This document shows positions 1 to 6,086 of a DNA stretch of 8,746 bases, in pieces; the first letter of the stretch is position 1; each line of letters begins with the position of its first letter. Under the pieces are notes generated by a model. The model saw nothing but the letters and a program-made list of their open reading frames with translations, was not told the origin of the DNA and did no database searches. The stretch covers positions 1 through 8,746 of the forward strand of contig DJTQ01000177.1 of NCBI GenBank assembly GCA_002439285.1, written 5' to 3'. The position numbers were made by a program, and so were the translations under genes. This stretch comes from Paenibacillaceae bacterium UBA6304. GTDB taxonomy: Bacteria; Bacillota; Bacilli; Paenibacillales; Paenibacillaceae.

Positions 1-588
1 ACGTCGCGGGCCAATCCTTGGGAAGAAATCCTTCCTTTTACCGAGTATGGATCGGTGATTTCCTGCGAGTATACGGATCATCCGGAAATCGGCTGCTCTT
101 ATTTGGACCGGTACGCCTCTTATCTTGAAATTTTTCAATTGCTTAAAAAGAAGGGACACCGGGAAATCGCCTTTACCACGGCCCGGGGAACCGAAAGCGT
201 CAGCACCCGCCAAACGATAACGGCTTATGAGAAAGTGTTCGGCAAGTTGAATCCGGCCTACCAGCAGTCCGATAGCTTTAGCTTCGAGGACGGATATGCG
301 GCGGGTCGACGCCTGTTGAGCTTGGAGCCAAGACCTACTGCGGTTTATGCGAACGGGGATGAGGTTGCCGGAGGCATTTACAAATATGCGAAATCGATCG
401 GACTGAATATTCCCGCGGATCTGGCTATCATCGGGCAGGAGAATCAGCCGGTCGGCGTAGGACTCGACATTTCTACTATAGATCATCAACTGGTGAAGGT
501 CGGGGAACAAGCTTTTGACCTCGCCAAGGCCAAATCCAAACAAAAGGTGGAAACGCCTTATAAATTGATCCTTCGCTCCTCTCTTTAG
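1..588 (+). CDS. LacI/GalR-family transcriptional regulator, C-terminal part
   Basis: The reading frame is open from base 1 to the TAG at 586-588 and gives 195 residues. It matches the periplasmic-binding-protein-like effector domain of LacI/GalR repressors. Visible hallmarks are a GHREIAF strand-turn (usual form GHRxIAF), the segment ending in RPTAVYANGDEVAGGIYKYAK (usual form PTAvfaxxDxxAxGxxxa), and GLNIPADLAIIGQEN (usual form GLxVPeDlaviGfD), then the DISTIDHQ stretch of the last subdomain. Family members are about 330-345 residues, so the N-terminal HTH and about 140 residues lie left of the window. An internal GTG at 55 is not a credible start because the fold begins earlier. These proteins usually bind a sugar or nucleotide-like ligand and control nearby catabolic genes. 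The ligand cannot be read from this fragment, and no sugar gene lies directly downstream. Confidence 0.9.
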   Translation, partial: TSRANPWEEILPFTEYGSVISCEYTDHPEIGCSYLDRYASYLEIFQLLKKKGHREIAFTTARGTESVSTRQTITAYEKVFGKLNPAYQQSDSFSFEDGYAAGRRLLSLEPRPTAVYANGDEVAGGIYKYAKSIGLNIPADLAIIGQENQPVGVGLDISTIDHQLVKVGEQAFDLAKAKSKQKVETPYKLILRSSL

Positions 589-591
589 GGA

Positions 592-622
592 TTGACCTGA
601 AATCCATTTCATCTTTTATACT
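592..622 (+). promoter_or_regulatory. Candidate promoter with 19-bp spacer and internal palindrome
   Basis: TTGACC (592-597) and TATACT (617-622) are separated by 19 bp. The spacer contains the perfect inverted repeat TGAAAT-CC-ATTTCA (598-611). Promoters with 19-bp spacers and a symmetric operator in the spacer are typical of MerR-family activators, so this could be a regulated promoter for the phosphatase gene at 668. An alternative reading uses TTTATA (615-620) as the -10 with a normal 17-bp spacer. No MerR gene is visible in the window. Confidence 0.45.
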
Positions 623-667
623 GGAATGGGTTCGTAAGGTATACCAATACGCTGGAGGATGAGAAGG

Positions 668-1288
668 ATGTACAATTCAATCATTTACGATGTTGACGGT
701 ACTTTGATCGATACGGAGCAGGCTGTCTTGGGATCGCTGCAACAAATGCTGATTAACGATTACGGGATAACGGTGGAGAAGCAGGAGTTAAGTTTTGTCC
801 TGGGCATCCCGGGGGCTATAGCGTTACCCAAACTCGGCATCCTTAATATTGAAGAGGCTAATGACCGCTGGAATGAGTACATGAAGGACTTCTATTCCAC
901 GATGAGCGTATTTGACGGGATTTCTCAATTGCTGAAGACGCTGAGACAAAGGAATGTTGCGCAGGGAATCGTAACTTCCAAAACGGGCGAGGAACTGAGA
1001 GATGACTTTATGCCGTTCGGACTGATGGAGTATTTAACCTACAAGGTCTGTGCCGAGGATACCGAACAACATAAACCCCATCCGGAGCCTCTGTTAAAAT
1101 ACATGGAGATTTCGGGCACGGATCCCAAAAAGTCCATTTATATCGGCGATACGATCTATGATTGTGAATGTGCCAGAGATGCGGGAGTTGATTTTGCCTT
1201 GGCCCTGTGGGGCTGTAAAAATCACGAAGCCATTCCGGCTAAATACAAATTATCCCGGCCCGAGAACCTATTGGAACTCCTGACTTAA
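668..1288 (+). CDS. HAD-superfamily phosphatase, class IA (Gph/PgmB-like)
   Basis: This 206-residue soluble enzyme carries all four HAD motifs: DVDGT at 8-12 (nucleophile D8, acid/base D10), a Thr/Ser at 103-104 after a hydrophobic strand (GIVTS), K136 in HKPHPEP, and GDTIYD at 160-165 (acidic D161 and D165). The region between motifs I and II (about 16-85) is helical and fits a C1 cap, which places it in subclass IA with phosphoglycolate phosphatases and beta-phosphoglucomutases. It should dephosphorylate a small metabolite in the cytoplasm; the substrate cannot be predicted. I chose the ATG at 668 rather than the in-frame ATG at 659, because GGAGG at 654-658 lies 9 nt upstream of 668 but touches 659. 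It follows the LacI gene by 79 bp with its own possible promoter. Confidence 0.9.
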   Translation: MYNSIIYDVDGTLIDTEQAVLGSLQQMLINDYGITVEKQELSFVLGIPGAIALPKLGILNIEEANDRWNEYMKDFYSTMSVFDGISQLLKTLRQRNVAQGIVTSKTGEELRDDFMPFGLMEYLTYKVCAEDTEQHKPHPEPLLKYMEISGTDPKKSIYIGDTIYDCECARDAGVDFALALWGCKNHEAIPAKYKLSRPENLLELLT

Positions 1289-1345
1289 TTGCAGGAACCC
1301 CAGGCCTCAGGCCTTATTATGCAGTCCGGGGGGGCATCCTGGTTT

Positions 1346-1543
1346 TTACTCCTCTTCCCAGAACAGATCATTCAGCGTGCGGGATAGCGCCTTGCAAATA
1401 GATATACATAAACTGAGTGACGGGTTGTACTTGCCGAGTTCGATGAGTCCGATCGTTTGCCGGGACACGCCCACAAGCTGGGCCAGTTCATCCTGGGACA
1501 AGTCTTTTTCAACCCGGGCCATTTTCAATTTGAGATTTTTCAT
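1346..1543 (-). CDS. Small XRE-family HTH transcriptional regulator
   Basis: This 65-residue protein is essentially one Cro/C1-type HTH. Residues 15-40 read LSQDELAQLVGVSRQTIGLIELGKYNPSL, with the typical recognition-helix pattern VSRQTI followed by E-x-G-x-YNPSL. The tail ending in NDLFWEEE is normal for this short group, which has no sensory domain. Its start is 23 bp downstream of the membrane-protein stop codon, so the two genes probably form one transcript. Such regulators are often encoded beside a small membrane protein and may repress their own promoter; here a perfect palindrome overlaps the -35 box of the unit. The Shine-Dalgarno is weak (purine-rich bases within 1551-1569). The stop codon lies within the short gap shared with the convergent phosphatase gene. 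Confidence 0.88.
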   Translation of the reverse strand: MKNLKLKMARVEKDLSQDELAQLVGVSRQTIGLIELGKYNPSLSLCISICKALSRTLNDLFWEEE

Positions 1544-1566
1544 GATATAAGATCCGGTCCCTTTCC

Positions 1567-2082
1567 TTAAGAATCCAGCAAGTCGTTATCGGAGGCTTTT
1601 TTGCTAGCTTTGTTAGCTATAGCATGTGAGACGGCGAGAATCCCGATCAAGAACGGCAAGTAAATCAGGAGCGAGACCATAAAGACAATAAAGAAATACC
1701 AGGCCTGCGTAGAAAATTGGCCGTCTGCATACAGGATCGCACTGCGGATGCCGAAGAATAACGAGATCGCTATACCGGTGCCGAGGCCGGATAAGATGTT
1801 CTTGCGGCTATAAGGTATTTTGCTCCGGCTGTCATGAGCTTCCACCTCTTGATAATAAATCCCCAGCGTTATGGCCCGAAAGCCGTAATACAAACTACTT
1901 GCCCCTAAGATCACCAGCTCGGTGATAATGGCCTCTAGGTCGCTTCGGAACCACAGCAGTTTCACCAGTAACGAAAGACTGCATAGAACGATGATCAGGG
2001 TGTATACCTCTCTGTAAATTTTGTTCTTAAGATGGAGAATACGTTCGTCGTCCAGCCTGCTTGTTCCAAACCATTTCATCAC
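1567..2082 (-). CDS. Four-helix integral membrane protein of unknown function
   Basis: This 171-residue protein begins with a charged cytoplasmic-looking segment (LDDERILHLKNKIYREVY, 10-27). Four likely membrane helices follow, near residues 28-45, 52-74, 97-117 and 128-156, and it ends in a polar Lys/Asp-rich tail. From memory the N-terminal ERIxHLKNKIY pattern resembles small membrane proteins filed under a DUF (possibly DUF6773) that sit next to short XRE regulators. I could not check that assignment. The start is either GTG at 2082 (9 nt from the AAAGGGG at 2092-2098) or the adjacent ATG at 2079 (12 nt). It is the first gene of a two-gene unit with the HTH gene. I can suggest no biochemical function; a membrane partner or sensor for the HTH protein is only an idea. 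Confidence 0.8.
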   Translation of the reverse strand: MMKWFGTSRLDDERILHLKNKIYREVYTLIIVLCSLSLLVKLLWFRSDLEAIITELVILGASSLYYGFRAITLGIYYQEVEAHDSRSKIPYSRKNILSGLGTGIAISLFFGIRSAILYADGQFSTQAWYFFIVFMVSLLIYLPFLIGILAVSHAIANKASKKASDNDLLDS

Positions 2083-2139
2083 GATTCAATACCCCTTTCA
2101 TGGGAAAATAAATTCTTTTTACGAGAAGGTTATGGTCAA

Positions 2140-2181
2140 AGTATAATAATATAATCACCAAAATGCAATATATATATTGCA
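2140..2181 (-). promoter_or_regulatory. Promoter with overlapping 18-bp palindromic operator for the membrane protein/XRE unit
   Basis: On the minus strand TTGCAT (2168-2163) and TATACT (2145-2140) are spaced by 17 bp, a good sigma-A promoter 58-61 bp upstream of the membrane-protein start. The -35 box lies in the right arm of the perfect palindrome TGCAATATATATATTGCA (2164-2181). An operator there would block RNA polymerase, so the XRE protein is the natural candidate repressor. Binding is inferred from position and symmetry only. Confidence 0.6.
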
Positions 2182-2333
2182 AATTGAATAATATAACTTA
2201 CAAGAAAATTAGAGCTAAAGTTGATGTTCCGCTATTGGTGAAGGATTTGATAGCTGCGTGAAGAATTTAAAAAGGGCAGCAAAGAAGCATCCATAAACCT
2301 GGATCACCACAGGATCGAGAGGAGAACATGACA

Positions 2334-3098
2334 ATGTTGAATATCGACTTAACGGGAAAAATCGCGCTGGTTACCGGAGCTACCGGACAGTTGGGTAGAG
2401 TCATGACCCGGACATTGGCTCAGTGCGGAGCGAAAGTGGCCATTCATTATATGAGTAATGCGGCTAAAGCCCGCGAACTGCTTCAGGAGATTGAAGAGGC
2501 CGGGGGACAAGCCATCATCGTCCAAGGCGATATTACAAAAAAAGAGCAGATCGAGAACATGAAGGAACAGATTCAGGAGCAGCTTGGCAATCCCGATATC
2601 GTAGTTGCGAATGCCGTCGTGCAATATGGCTGGACTTCTGTCCTGGAACAGGCAACCGAGGATTATGTCAGCCAGTTCGAATCTTGCGTCATGCAAAACG
2701 TATTTTTGGCCAAGGCCTTTATTCCAGAGATGATCAACAAAGGGTGGGGGCGGATGATCGGCATCAATACCGAGTGCGCCATGCAAAACTTTCCGAACCA
2801 ATCCGCCTATACGGCAGGCAAGCGTGGAATGGATGGGTTATACCGCGTATTGGCCAAAGAGGTCGGAGCACATCAAATCACCGTAAATCAGGTGGCACCG
2901 GGATGGACGATTAGCGAAAAAGATAATGGTGCTGACGATCTGAATGACGCCGCTTACGTGGATCAAGTGCCTTTGAAGCGCAGAGGTAAGGATCAGGACA
3001 TCGCTAATGCGGTCGCTTTCCTGGCGTCCGATTTGGCGGGCTTTATTACTGGGGCCTATATTCCGGTGAATGGCGGCAATGTGATGCCGGCGATCTGA
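2334..3098 (+). CDS. Short-chain dehydrogenase/reductase (classical SDR)
   Basis: This 254-residue Rossmann-fold oxidoreductase is close to the usual SDR length of about 250. The cofactor motif TGATGQLG is at 14-21, the strand end IVVANAV at 89-95 replaces the usual NNAG, the structural Asn is N122, and the active site is Y159-x3-K163 (YTAGK). The C-terminal PVNGGNVM matches the usual vDGG ending. The catalytic Ser, normally 13 residues before the Tyr, is a Thr here (T146 in INTECAM). ATG 2334 is preferred over ATG 2328 because GAGAGGAG ends 9 nt before 2334 but only 3 nt before 2328. Most relatives are FabG-like or sugar/alcohol dehydrogenases using NAD(P)H. The substrate is not evident, and no partner gene lies next to it. 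It ends at a strong terminator, so it is probably monocistronic. Confidence 0.92.
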   Translation: MLNIDLTGKIALVTGATGQLGRVMTRTLAQCGAKVAIHYMSNAAKARELLQEIEEAGGQAIIVQGDITKKEQIENMKEQIQEQLGNPDIVVANAVVQYGWTSVLEQATEDYVSQFESCVMQNVFLAKAFIPEMINKGWGRMIGINTECAMQNFPNQSAYTAGKRGMDGLYRVLAKEVGAHQITVNQVAPGWTISEKDNGADDLNDAAYVDQVPLKRRGKDQDIANAVAFLASDLAGFITGAYIPVNGGNVMPAI

Positions 3099-3128
3099 TC
3101 CATATAATTAATCGACATAAAATTGCAG

Positions 3129-3174
3129 AGAACTTTTGGCTCCCGCGTGCGATGAGAGCTGAAGGTTCTTTTTT
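3129..3174 (+). terminator. Rho-independent terminator after the SDR gene
   Basis: Arms AGAACTTTTGGCTC (3129-3142) and GAGCTGAAGGTTCT (3156-3169) pair over 14 positions with three G-T wobbles around a 13-nt loop. They are followed directly by a run of T to 3174. It lies 31 bp after the SDR stop codon. Confidence 0.9.
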
Positions 3175-3334
3175 GATTGCGGAATATTTATATGGCATTA
3201 TTCGACAAAACACCTCTTTTTCCACCCCTTCCTTATACAGTAAAAAATTGTTATTATAAAACAAAAATAGGGTTTGGCCAAGCCAGTTCTGTCGGAAATA
3301 ATTAAATAGCGGGATCAACGTGAGGAGTGAGAAT

Positions 3335-3958
3335 ATGATAAACTCTGCCGGCCAAGAGGAACGCCTCAGGGACTCAATTGTCTGGATCAAGAAATTGTCG
3401 AATTCCGCTTTTGAAATCGATTCGAAGGGAATCATCCTAGCCTGGAACGGGGGGATGGAGCAGTTGACCGGGATCGAAGCTGCCAAAACGCTCGGCATGC
3501 CGTGCAGGGAACTTTCCCTGTTTTGCGATGCCGGAGGCCGCTGCGTTTGTGATCAGGATTGCCCGATCCATCAGGCTGCCAAAACGATGGGCAGTTATCT
3601 GGGAAAGCGTCATGTCTATTTGAAGTCCCGCAACCGGGCCATTCCCGTATCCAAAACGGTGTTTATCAGCCGGGGATCGGAATCGTCTGACCGAGTTGTT
3701 CATGTGGTGTTGGAGCGGGTGCAAGAGGTAAGGCCGTCTTTCGGACTGACTCCCAGTGAGATGCGGGTTTTAAAGTATATGTGCCAAGGGTACTCGACGG
3801 AAGAAATTGCTTCAGGGATGAGCATTACCTACAACACGGTACGCACCCATATCCGCAATGTCCTAAGTAAACTGGGCGTCCACAAAAGGACGGAAGCTGT
3901 TTCCCTGGCCATGGGGGAATATGCCAAACCGTTTCTGGAAAGCGAAGGCTGGGGGTAA
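3335..3958 (+). CDS. PAS-domain LuxR-type transcriptional regulator, cysteine-rich
   Basis: This 207-residue protein has an N-terminal PAS-like domain (about 15-130; FEIDSKGIILAWNGGMEQLTG is the typical PAS core) and a C-terminal LuxR/GerE HTH (about 136-195). The HTH shows LTPSEMRVLKYM, STEEIA, NTVRTHIRNVLSKLGV and R185-E187-A188 in order. The PAS region holds five cysteines within 20 residues (C57, C64, C70, C72, C76), ending in CDQDCP. Similar CxxxCP endings occur in PAS domains of other regulators, and I infer a possible redox or metal-sensing role. There is no receiver domain, so it is not a classical response regulator. ATG 3335 is chosen over GTG 3320 because GAGGAG (3322-3327) sits 7 nt upstream of 3335 and inside the longer frame. 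It could control the peptide operon downstream, but almost 700 bp separate them. Confidence 0.87.
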   Translation: MINSAGQEERLRDSIVWIKKLSNSAFEIDSKGIILAWNGGMEQLTGIEAAKTLGMPCRELSLFCDAGGRCVCDQDCPIHQAAKTMGSYLGKRHVYLKSRNRAIPVSKTVFISRGSESSDRVVHVVLERVQEVRPSFGLTPSEMRVLKYMCQGYSTEEIASGMSITYNTVRTHIRNVLSKLGVHKRTEAVSLAMGEYAKPFLESEGWG

Positions 3959-4156
3959 AGTTTCTGAAGTAGGCCATAGTTTGGTTGTGACTTTACTGCA
4001 CTGTCGCGGCACTTTGTGTAAAGTATTATCATGATGAACTCAATTACGATAGGTTCAGTCGCGATGTTACCGTAGTCACGTGATGCGCTTAAACCATCGC
4101 AATATGTTTTAACTGTCGGTATGTTGTTTCCGCACGACCCTTTTGTTACATTATTA

Positions 4157-4347
4157 ATTCTAACGGACACAGGAGCCGTTAAATGAAACAAATCCGGGGT
4201 TTTAGACGATTAACGGACACAGGAGACCCTATTAGTTCAAAATGGACTTGAAAATTGCCTATTGAGCGTAATTAAGGTCTCTGGCGTCCGTTAGAATTCA
4301 AAGAGAACCATTTTGGGCACTTTAGCGTCCATGGTGTCCGTTAGAAT
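4157..4347. repeat. 191-bp symmetric element: four copies of a TAACGGACAC unit, two direct and two inverted
   Basis: The ends are perfect 14-bp inverted repeats (ATTCTAACGGACAC at 4157-4170; GTGTCCGTTAGAAT at 4334-4347). TAACGGAC units start at 4161 and 4211 on the plus strand, the first 15 bases being identical, and at 4293 and 4343 on the minus strand. Both pairs are spaced exactly 50 bp and both share the same centre of symmetry near 4252. Similarity continues past the core, with motifs such as GACGCTA and CAAAATGG, at lower identity. No target-site duplication and no transposase are visible. It may be a miniature inverted-repeat element or an interspersed palindromic repeat. If transcribed, it could fold into one long imperfect hairpin. 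Confidence 0.8.
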
Positions 4348-4360
4348 ACATGTGATAGTC

Positions 4361-4387
4361 CGACGTTCGACGTTCGACGTTCTACGT
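4361..4387. repeat. Tandem CGACGTT heptamer, three copies plus a degenerate fourth
   Basis: CGACGTT occurs three times head to tail (4361-4381) and is followed by CTACGT. It begins 13 bp after the end of the 191-bp symmetric element. No known function is recognised. Confidence 0.75.
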
Positions 4388-4443
4388 AAAGTAACTGAAT
4401 AGGTAGACGCGATGAGTCAACGATCATCAAGTTAAAGCCGCTA

Positions 4444-4477
4444 CAGCCCCATAAGCTCCGCTTTATGGGGCTGTTTT
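4444..4477 (+). terminator. Rho-independent terminator without a gene just upstream
   Basis: Arms CAGCCCCATAA (4444-4454) and TTATGGGGCTG (4463-4473) pair perfectly over 11 bp around an 8-nt loop (a further GC/GC pair is possible with a bulge), followed by TTTT. The nearest plus-strand stop codon is nearly 490 bp upstream. It may end a long 3' UTR of the PAS/LuxR transcript, end a small RNA, or insulate the peptide operon whose first gene starts 173 bp later. Confidence 0.8.
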
Positions 4478-4649
4478 GCGTCTGCAACATTATAGTTTTT
4501 GCATATCCCCTTGTTACTCAACCCTCATTCGACTATTCAAATTACCACGTACGTCCCGCAAACTTCATCTTTCACATTGTCTATTTCCATATATTTTTAT
4601 CCCCGTCTACTTCAAATGGACGATGAGCGGAAAAAGGAGGTGTGTTACT

Positions 4650-4709
4650 TTGAAATCAGCTAGTGCAATATTGGATGAATATGGCAGCCATTTGGCGGAA
4701 GGAGGATAA
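4650..4709 (+). CDS. 19-residue peptide, candidate RiPP precursor or leader peptide
   Basis: A TTG start at 4650 lies 9 nt after AAAAAGGAGG (4631-4640), a near-perfect Shine-Dalgarno. It opens a 19-codon frame, MKSASAILDEYGSHLAEGG, ending at TAA 4707-4709. The last codons, GAA GGA GGA, also supply the GGAGG used by the radical SAM gene 5 bp later, so the two genes are probably translationally coupled. It has no cysteine, one Tyr (in E-Y-G) and a Gly-Gly end. A longer in-frame reading from ATG 4623 has no ribosome binding site and would bury this one. It may be a modified peptide: splicing radical SAM enzymes of the PlpX type act on X-Tyr-Gly motifs. It may equally be only a translational leader. 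I do not recognise the family. Confidence 0.6.
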   Translation: MKSASAILDEYGSHLAEGG

Positions 4710-4713
4710 GCTT

Positions 4714-5751
4714 GTGAGTGTGCTTGCAACGATTCAAGACGAATTTAAAGCCCCTTTCTACCTAGTATGGGAAATTACGCTACGGTGCAATGCCAAGTGC
4801 GTGCATTGCTATTCCGGAGCCGGACAGGCTCATCCGATGGAGTTCTCGACGGAGGAGGCTTTGTCCGTAGTAGATCAGCTTGCGGATGCAGGCGTTCTGA
4901 TTTTGGGGTTGTCCGGAGGAGAGGCGCTGCTGCGTCCAGATTGGATGCAGATCGCTTCCCGCGCGAGCGGCCACGGCATGATGGTGTCTGTCGGAACGAA
5001 CGGTGCCGTCATTAACGACACGATGTGCGGAAAACTGAAGCAAGCGGGTATTCAGGGCGTTTGCGTCAGCATCGACGGTGCAACGGCGGAGGTGCATGAA
5101 CAGGTCCGCGGCGTACCGGGCTTGTTTAACAAAGCAGTAGAGGCCGTGGCATGCCTGGTCCGTAATGGAATCAGCGTGACCGTCGGTTATACGCCCACGA
5201 AGCTGAATTTCCGGGACGGCAGAAACGTAGTGAAACTAGCGGCGGAACTCGGGGCGAACGGAGCGAACCTGTCGGAATTTATTCCGACCGGCCGGGGAGA
5301 CCGAGACTTGGCTTTGTCGCCGGAGGAATTAAAGGGCGTGATCGAAGATTGGATTGAGATGCAGAAGGAATACGCCGGGAGAATGAAAATCTACTGGCAC
5401 GACTGCCGGGTGGCTTTGATGTTGCCGCCGAAAGAAGGCGCTATGTACATCGGCTGTGGAGCCGGGCGAGTAACGGCAAGAATTACGGTTGAAGGCAATG
5501 TAACCCCATGCGTGACCCTGCCCATGGCGGCAGGAAACCTGAGGGAATCTACGTTTGACGAGATTTGGAATCATTCCCCGCTACTTGCCGGAATTCGAGA
5601 TCGCAAGTCCAAAACCGAGGGGAATTGCGGAACTTGCGAGCACAAATTTGTTTGCGGCGGCTGCCGCTCGGCCTCGCTGGCCTATTATGGAGACCCGGCG
5701 CTCGGCGACCCGTATTGCTGGATCGTACCGGAAACCGCCGCGACAGTATAG
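4714..5751 (+). CDS. Radical SAM/SPASM peptide-modifying enzyme (PqqE/MftC-like)
   Basis: This 345-residue protein carries the radical SAM cluster motif C25-x3-C29-x2-C32 (RCNAKCVHC) and the SAM-binding GGE at 68-70. Its C-terminal SPASM domain has seven cysteines: C248, C266, C305, C308, C314, C317 and C335 (the middle part reads CGTCEHKFVCGGC). This set normally binds two auxiliary 4Fe-4S clusters. Such enzymes generate the 5'-deoxyadenosyl radical and make C-C, C-S or related bonds in peptides, as in PQQ, mycofactocin and subtilosin pathways. GTG 4714 is the start: GGAGG (4701-4705) lies 8 nt upstream, and the homology begins near EFKAPFYLVWEITLRC. It ends 13 bp before the PqqD-like gene, which probably delivers its substrate. 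The bond formed cannot be predicted. Confidence 0.95.
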   Translation: MSVLATIQDEFKAPFYLVWEITLRCNAKCVHCYSGAGQAHPMEFSTEEALSVVDQLADAGVLILGLSGGEALLRPDWMQIASRASGHGMMVSVGTNGAVINDTMCGKLKQAGIQGVCVSIDGATAEVHEQVRGVPGLFNKAVEAVACLVRNGISVTVGYTPTKLNFRDGRNVVKLAAELGANGANLSEFIPTGRGDRDLALSPEELKGVIEDWIEMQKEYAGRMKIYWHDCRVALMLPPKEGAMYIGCGAGRVTARITVEGNVTPCVTLPMAAGNLRESTFDEIWNHSPLLAGIRDRKSKTEGNCGTCEHKFVCGGCRSASLAYYGDPALGDPYCWIVPETAATV

Positions 5752-5764
5752 GAGGGAAAATGTG

Positions 5765-6055
5765 ATGAGCACAATCAATCCGAATAGCGTAGTTAGCAGG
5801 ACTCCGGGAGTGGTTACCCGCAAAGAGGAGAATCGGAAATTCATTGTTTACAATCCTGCAACGGATGAGATACACCTGCTGCAGCCCGTTGCCCATGCCA
5901 TTTTGAAATTATGCGAATATTCCTGCGAGGTTGATAAGCTGGCTTCGATCGCTTCCGAAGAAATACCCGCATTAGGCTGTGAAGAAGGAAAGATGGCTGT
6001 CTGGAAGCTTTTGGAGCGACTGGAGCAGCGGAAGCTGGTTACGATTTCTAACTAA
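5765..6055 (+). CDS. PqqD-like RiPP recognition element protein
   Basis: This 96-residue stand-alone protein matches the PqqD fold, a winged-helix RiPP recognition element. A basic strand region (GVVTRKEENRKFIVYNP, 15-31) leads to the usual short turn DEIHLLQPVAHAILKLCE (34-51, family pattern hxLNxxaxxIwxLl), and a helix and wing end in WKLLERLEQRKLVTIS. Such proteins bind the leader of the precursor peptide and dock it onto the radical SAM enzyme. ATG 5765 is preferred over the adjacent GTG 5762 because GGAGGG (5751-5756) is 8 nt away. That site overlaps the last base of the radical SAM stop codon, so the two proteins are likely made in similar amounts. The candidate precursor gene follows 31 bp later. 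Confidence 0.88.
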   Translation: MSTINPNSVVSRTPGVVTRKEENRKFIVYNPATDEIHLLQPVAHAILKLCEYSCEVDKLASIASEEIPALGCEEGKMAVWKLLERLEQRKLVTISN

Positions 6056-6086
6056 TCCTCTCTCGGTTGGGAAAGGAGGTGAGATC

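Larger units (their letters stand above)
3959..4649 (+). other. Long intergenic region with no convincing gene
   Basis: About 690 bp lie between the PAS/LuxR gene and the peptide operon. The first 200 bp (3959-4156) show only short, stop-interrupted frames on both strands and no ribosome binding site. Then come the 191-bp symmetric repeat (4157-4347), the heptamer repeat (4361-4387) and a terminator (4444-4477). The last 170 bp are pyrimidine-rich on the plus strand, and the operon promoter should lie here. I could not find a -35/-10 pair I trust; TTCACA (4571-4576) with TTTTAT (4595-4600) at 18 bp is the least bad candidate. Confidence 0.6.

Noticed and set aside
1296..1347. Possible weak terminator between the convergent phosphatase and XRE genes (CCAGG and CCTGG followed by T5).
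   Set aside because: The stem is only about 5 bp with a bulge and a loop over 30 nt, and its T tract overlaps the XRE stop codon.
2163..2261. A 32-codon plus-strand frame from ATG 2163 whose end reads like a protein fragment (AKVDVPLLVKDLIAA).
   Set aside because: No ribosome binding site precedes it, its start lies inside the palindromic operator of the opposite unit, and I recognise no family. Chance or an old remnant is more likely.
3274..3302. Candidate promoter TTGGCC-17-AATAAT upstream of the PAS/LuxR gene.
   Set aside because: Both boxes deviate from consensus and competing A/T-rich hexamers lie nearby, so I could not support one start.
4033..4193. Plus-strand frame from the ATG pair at 4033 through the left end of the symmetric repeat, and the overlapping minus-strand frame at 3829-4191.
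   Set aside because: The plus frame is broken by an internal TAG and has no ribosome binding site. The minus frame overlaps the PAS/LuxR gene and shows no family motif. A decayed transposon gene cannot be shown.
4361..4387. CRISPR-like array suggested by the repeats at 4157-4387.
   Set aside because: The units are partly inverted, have no unique spacers of constant size, and there are no cas genes; the heptamer is contiguous without spacers.
4403..4436. Short frame near 4411 ending in TAA that could be the tail of a degraded integrase-like gene.
   Set aside because: It is only seven codons with a stop immediately upstream in frame, and nothing upstream supports a recombinase.
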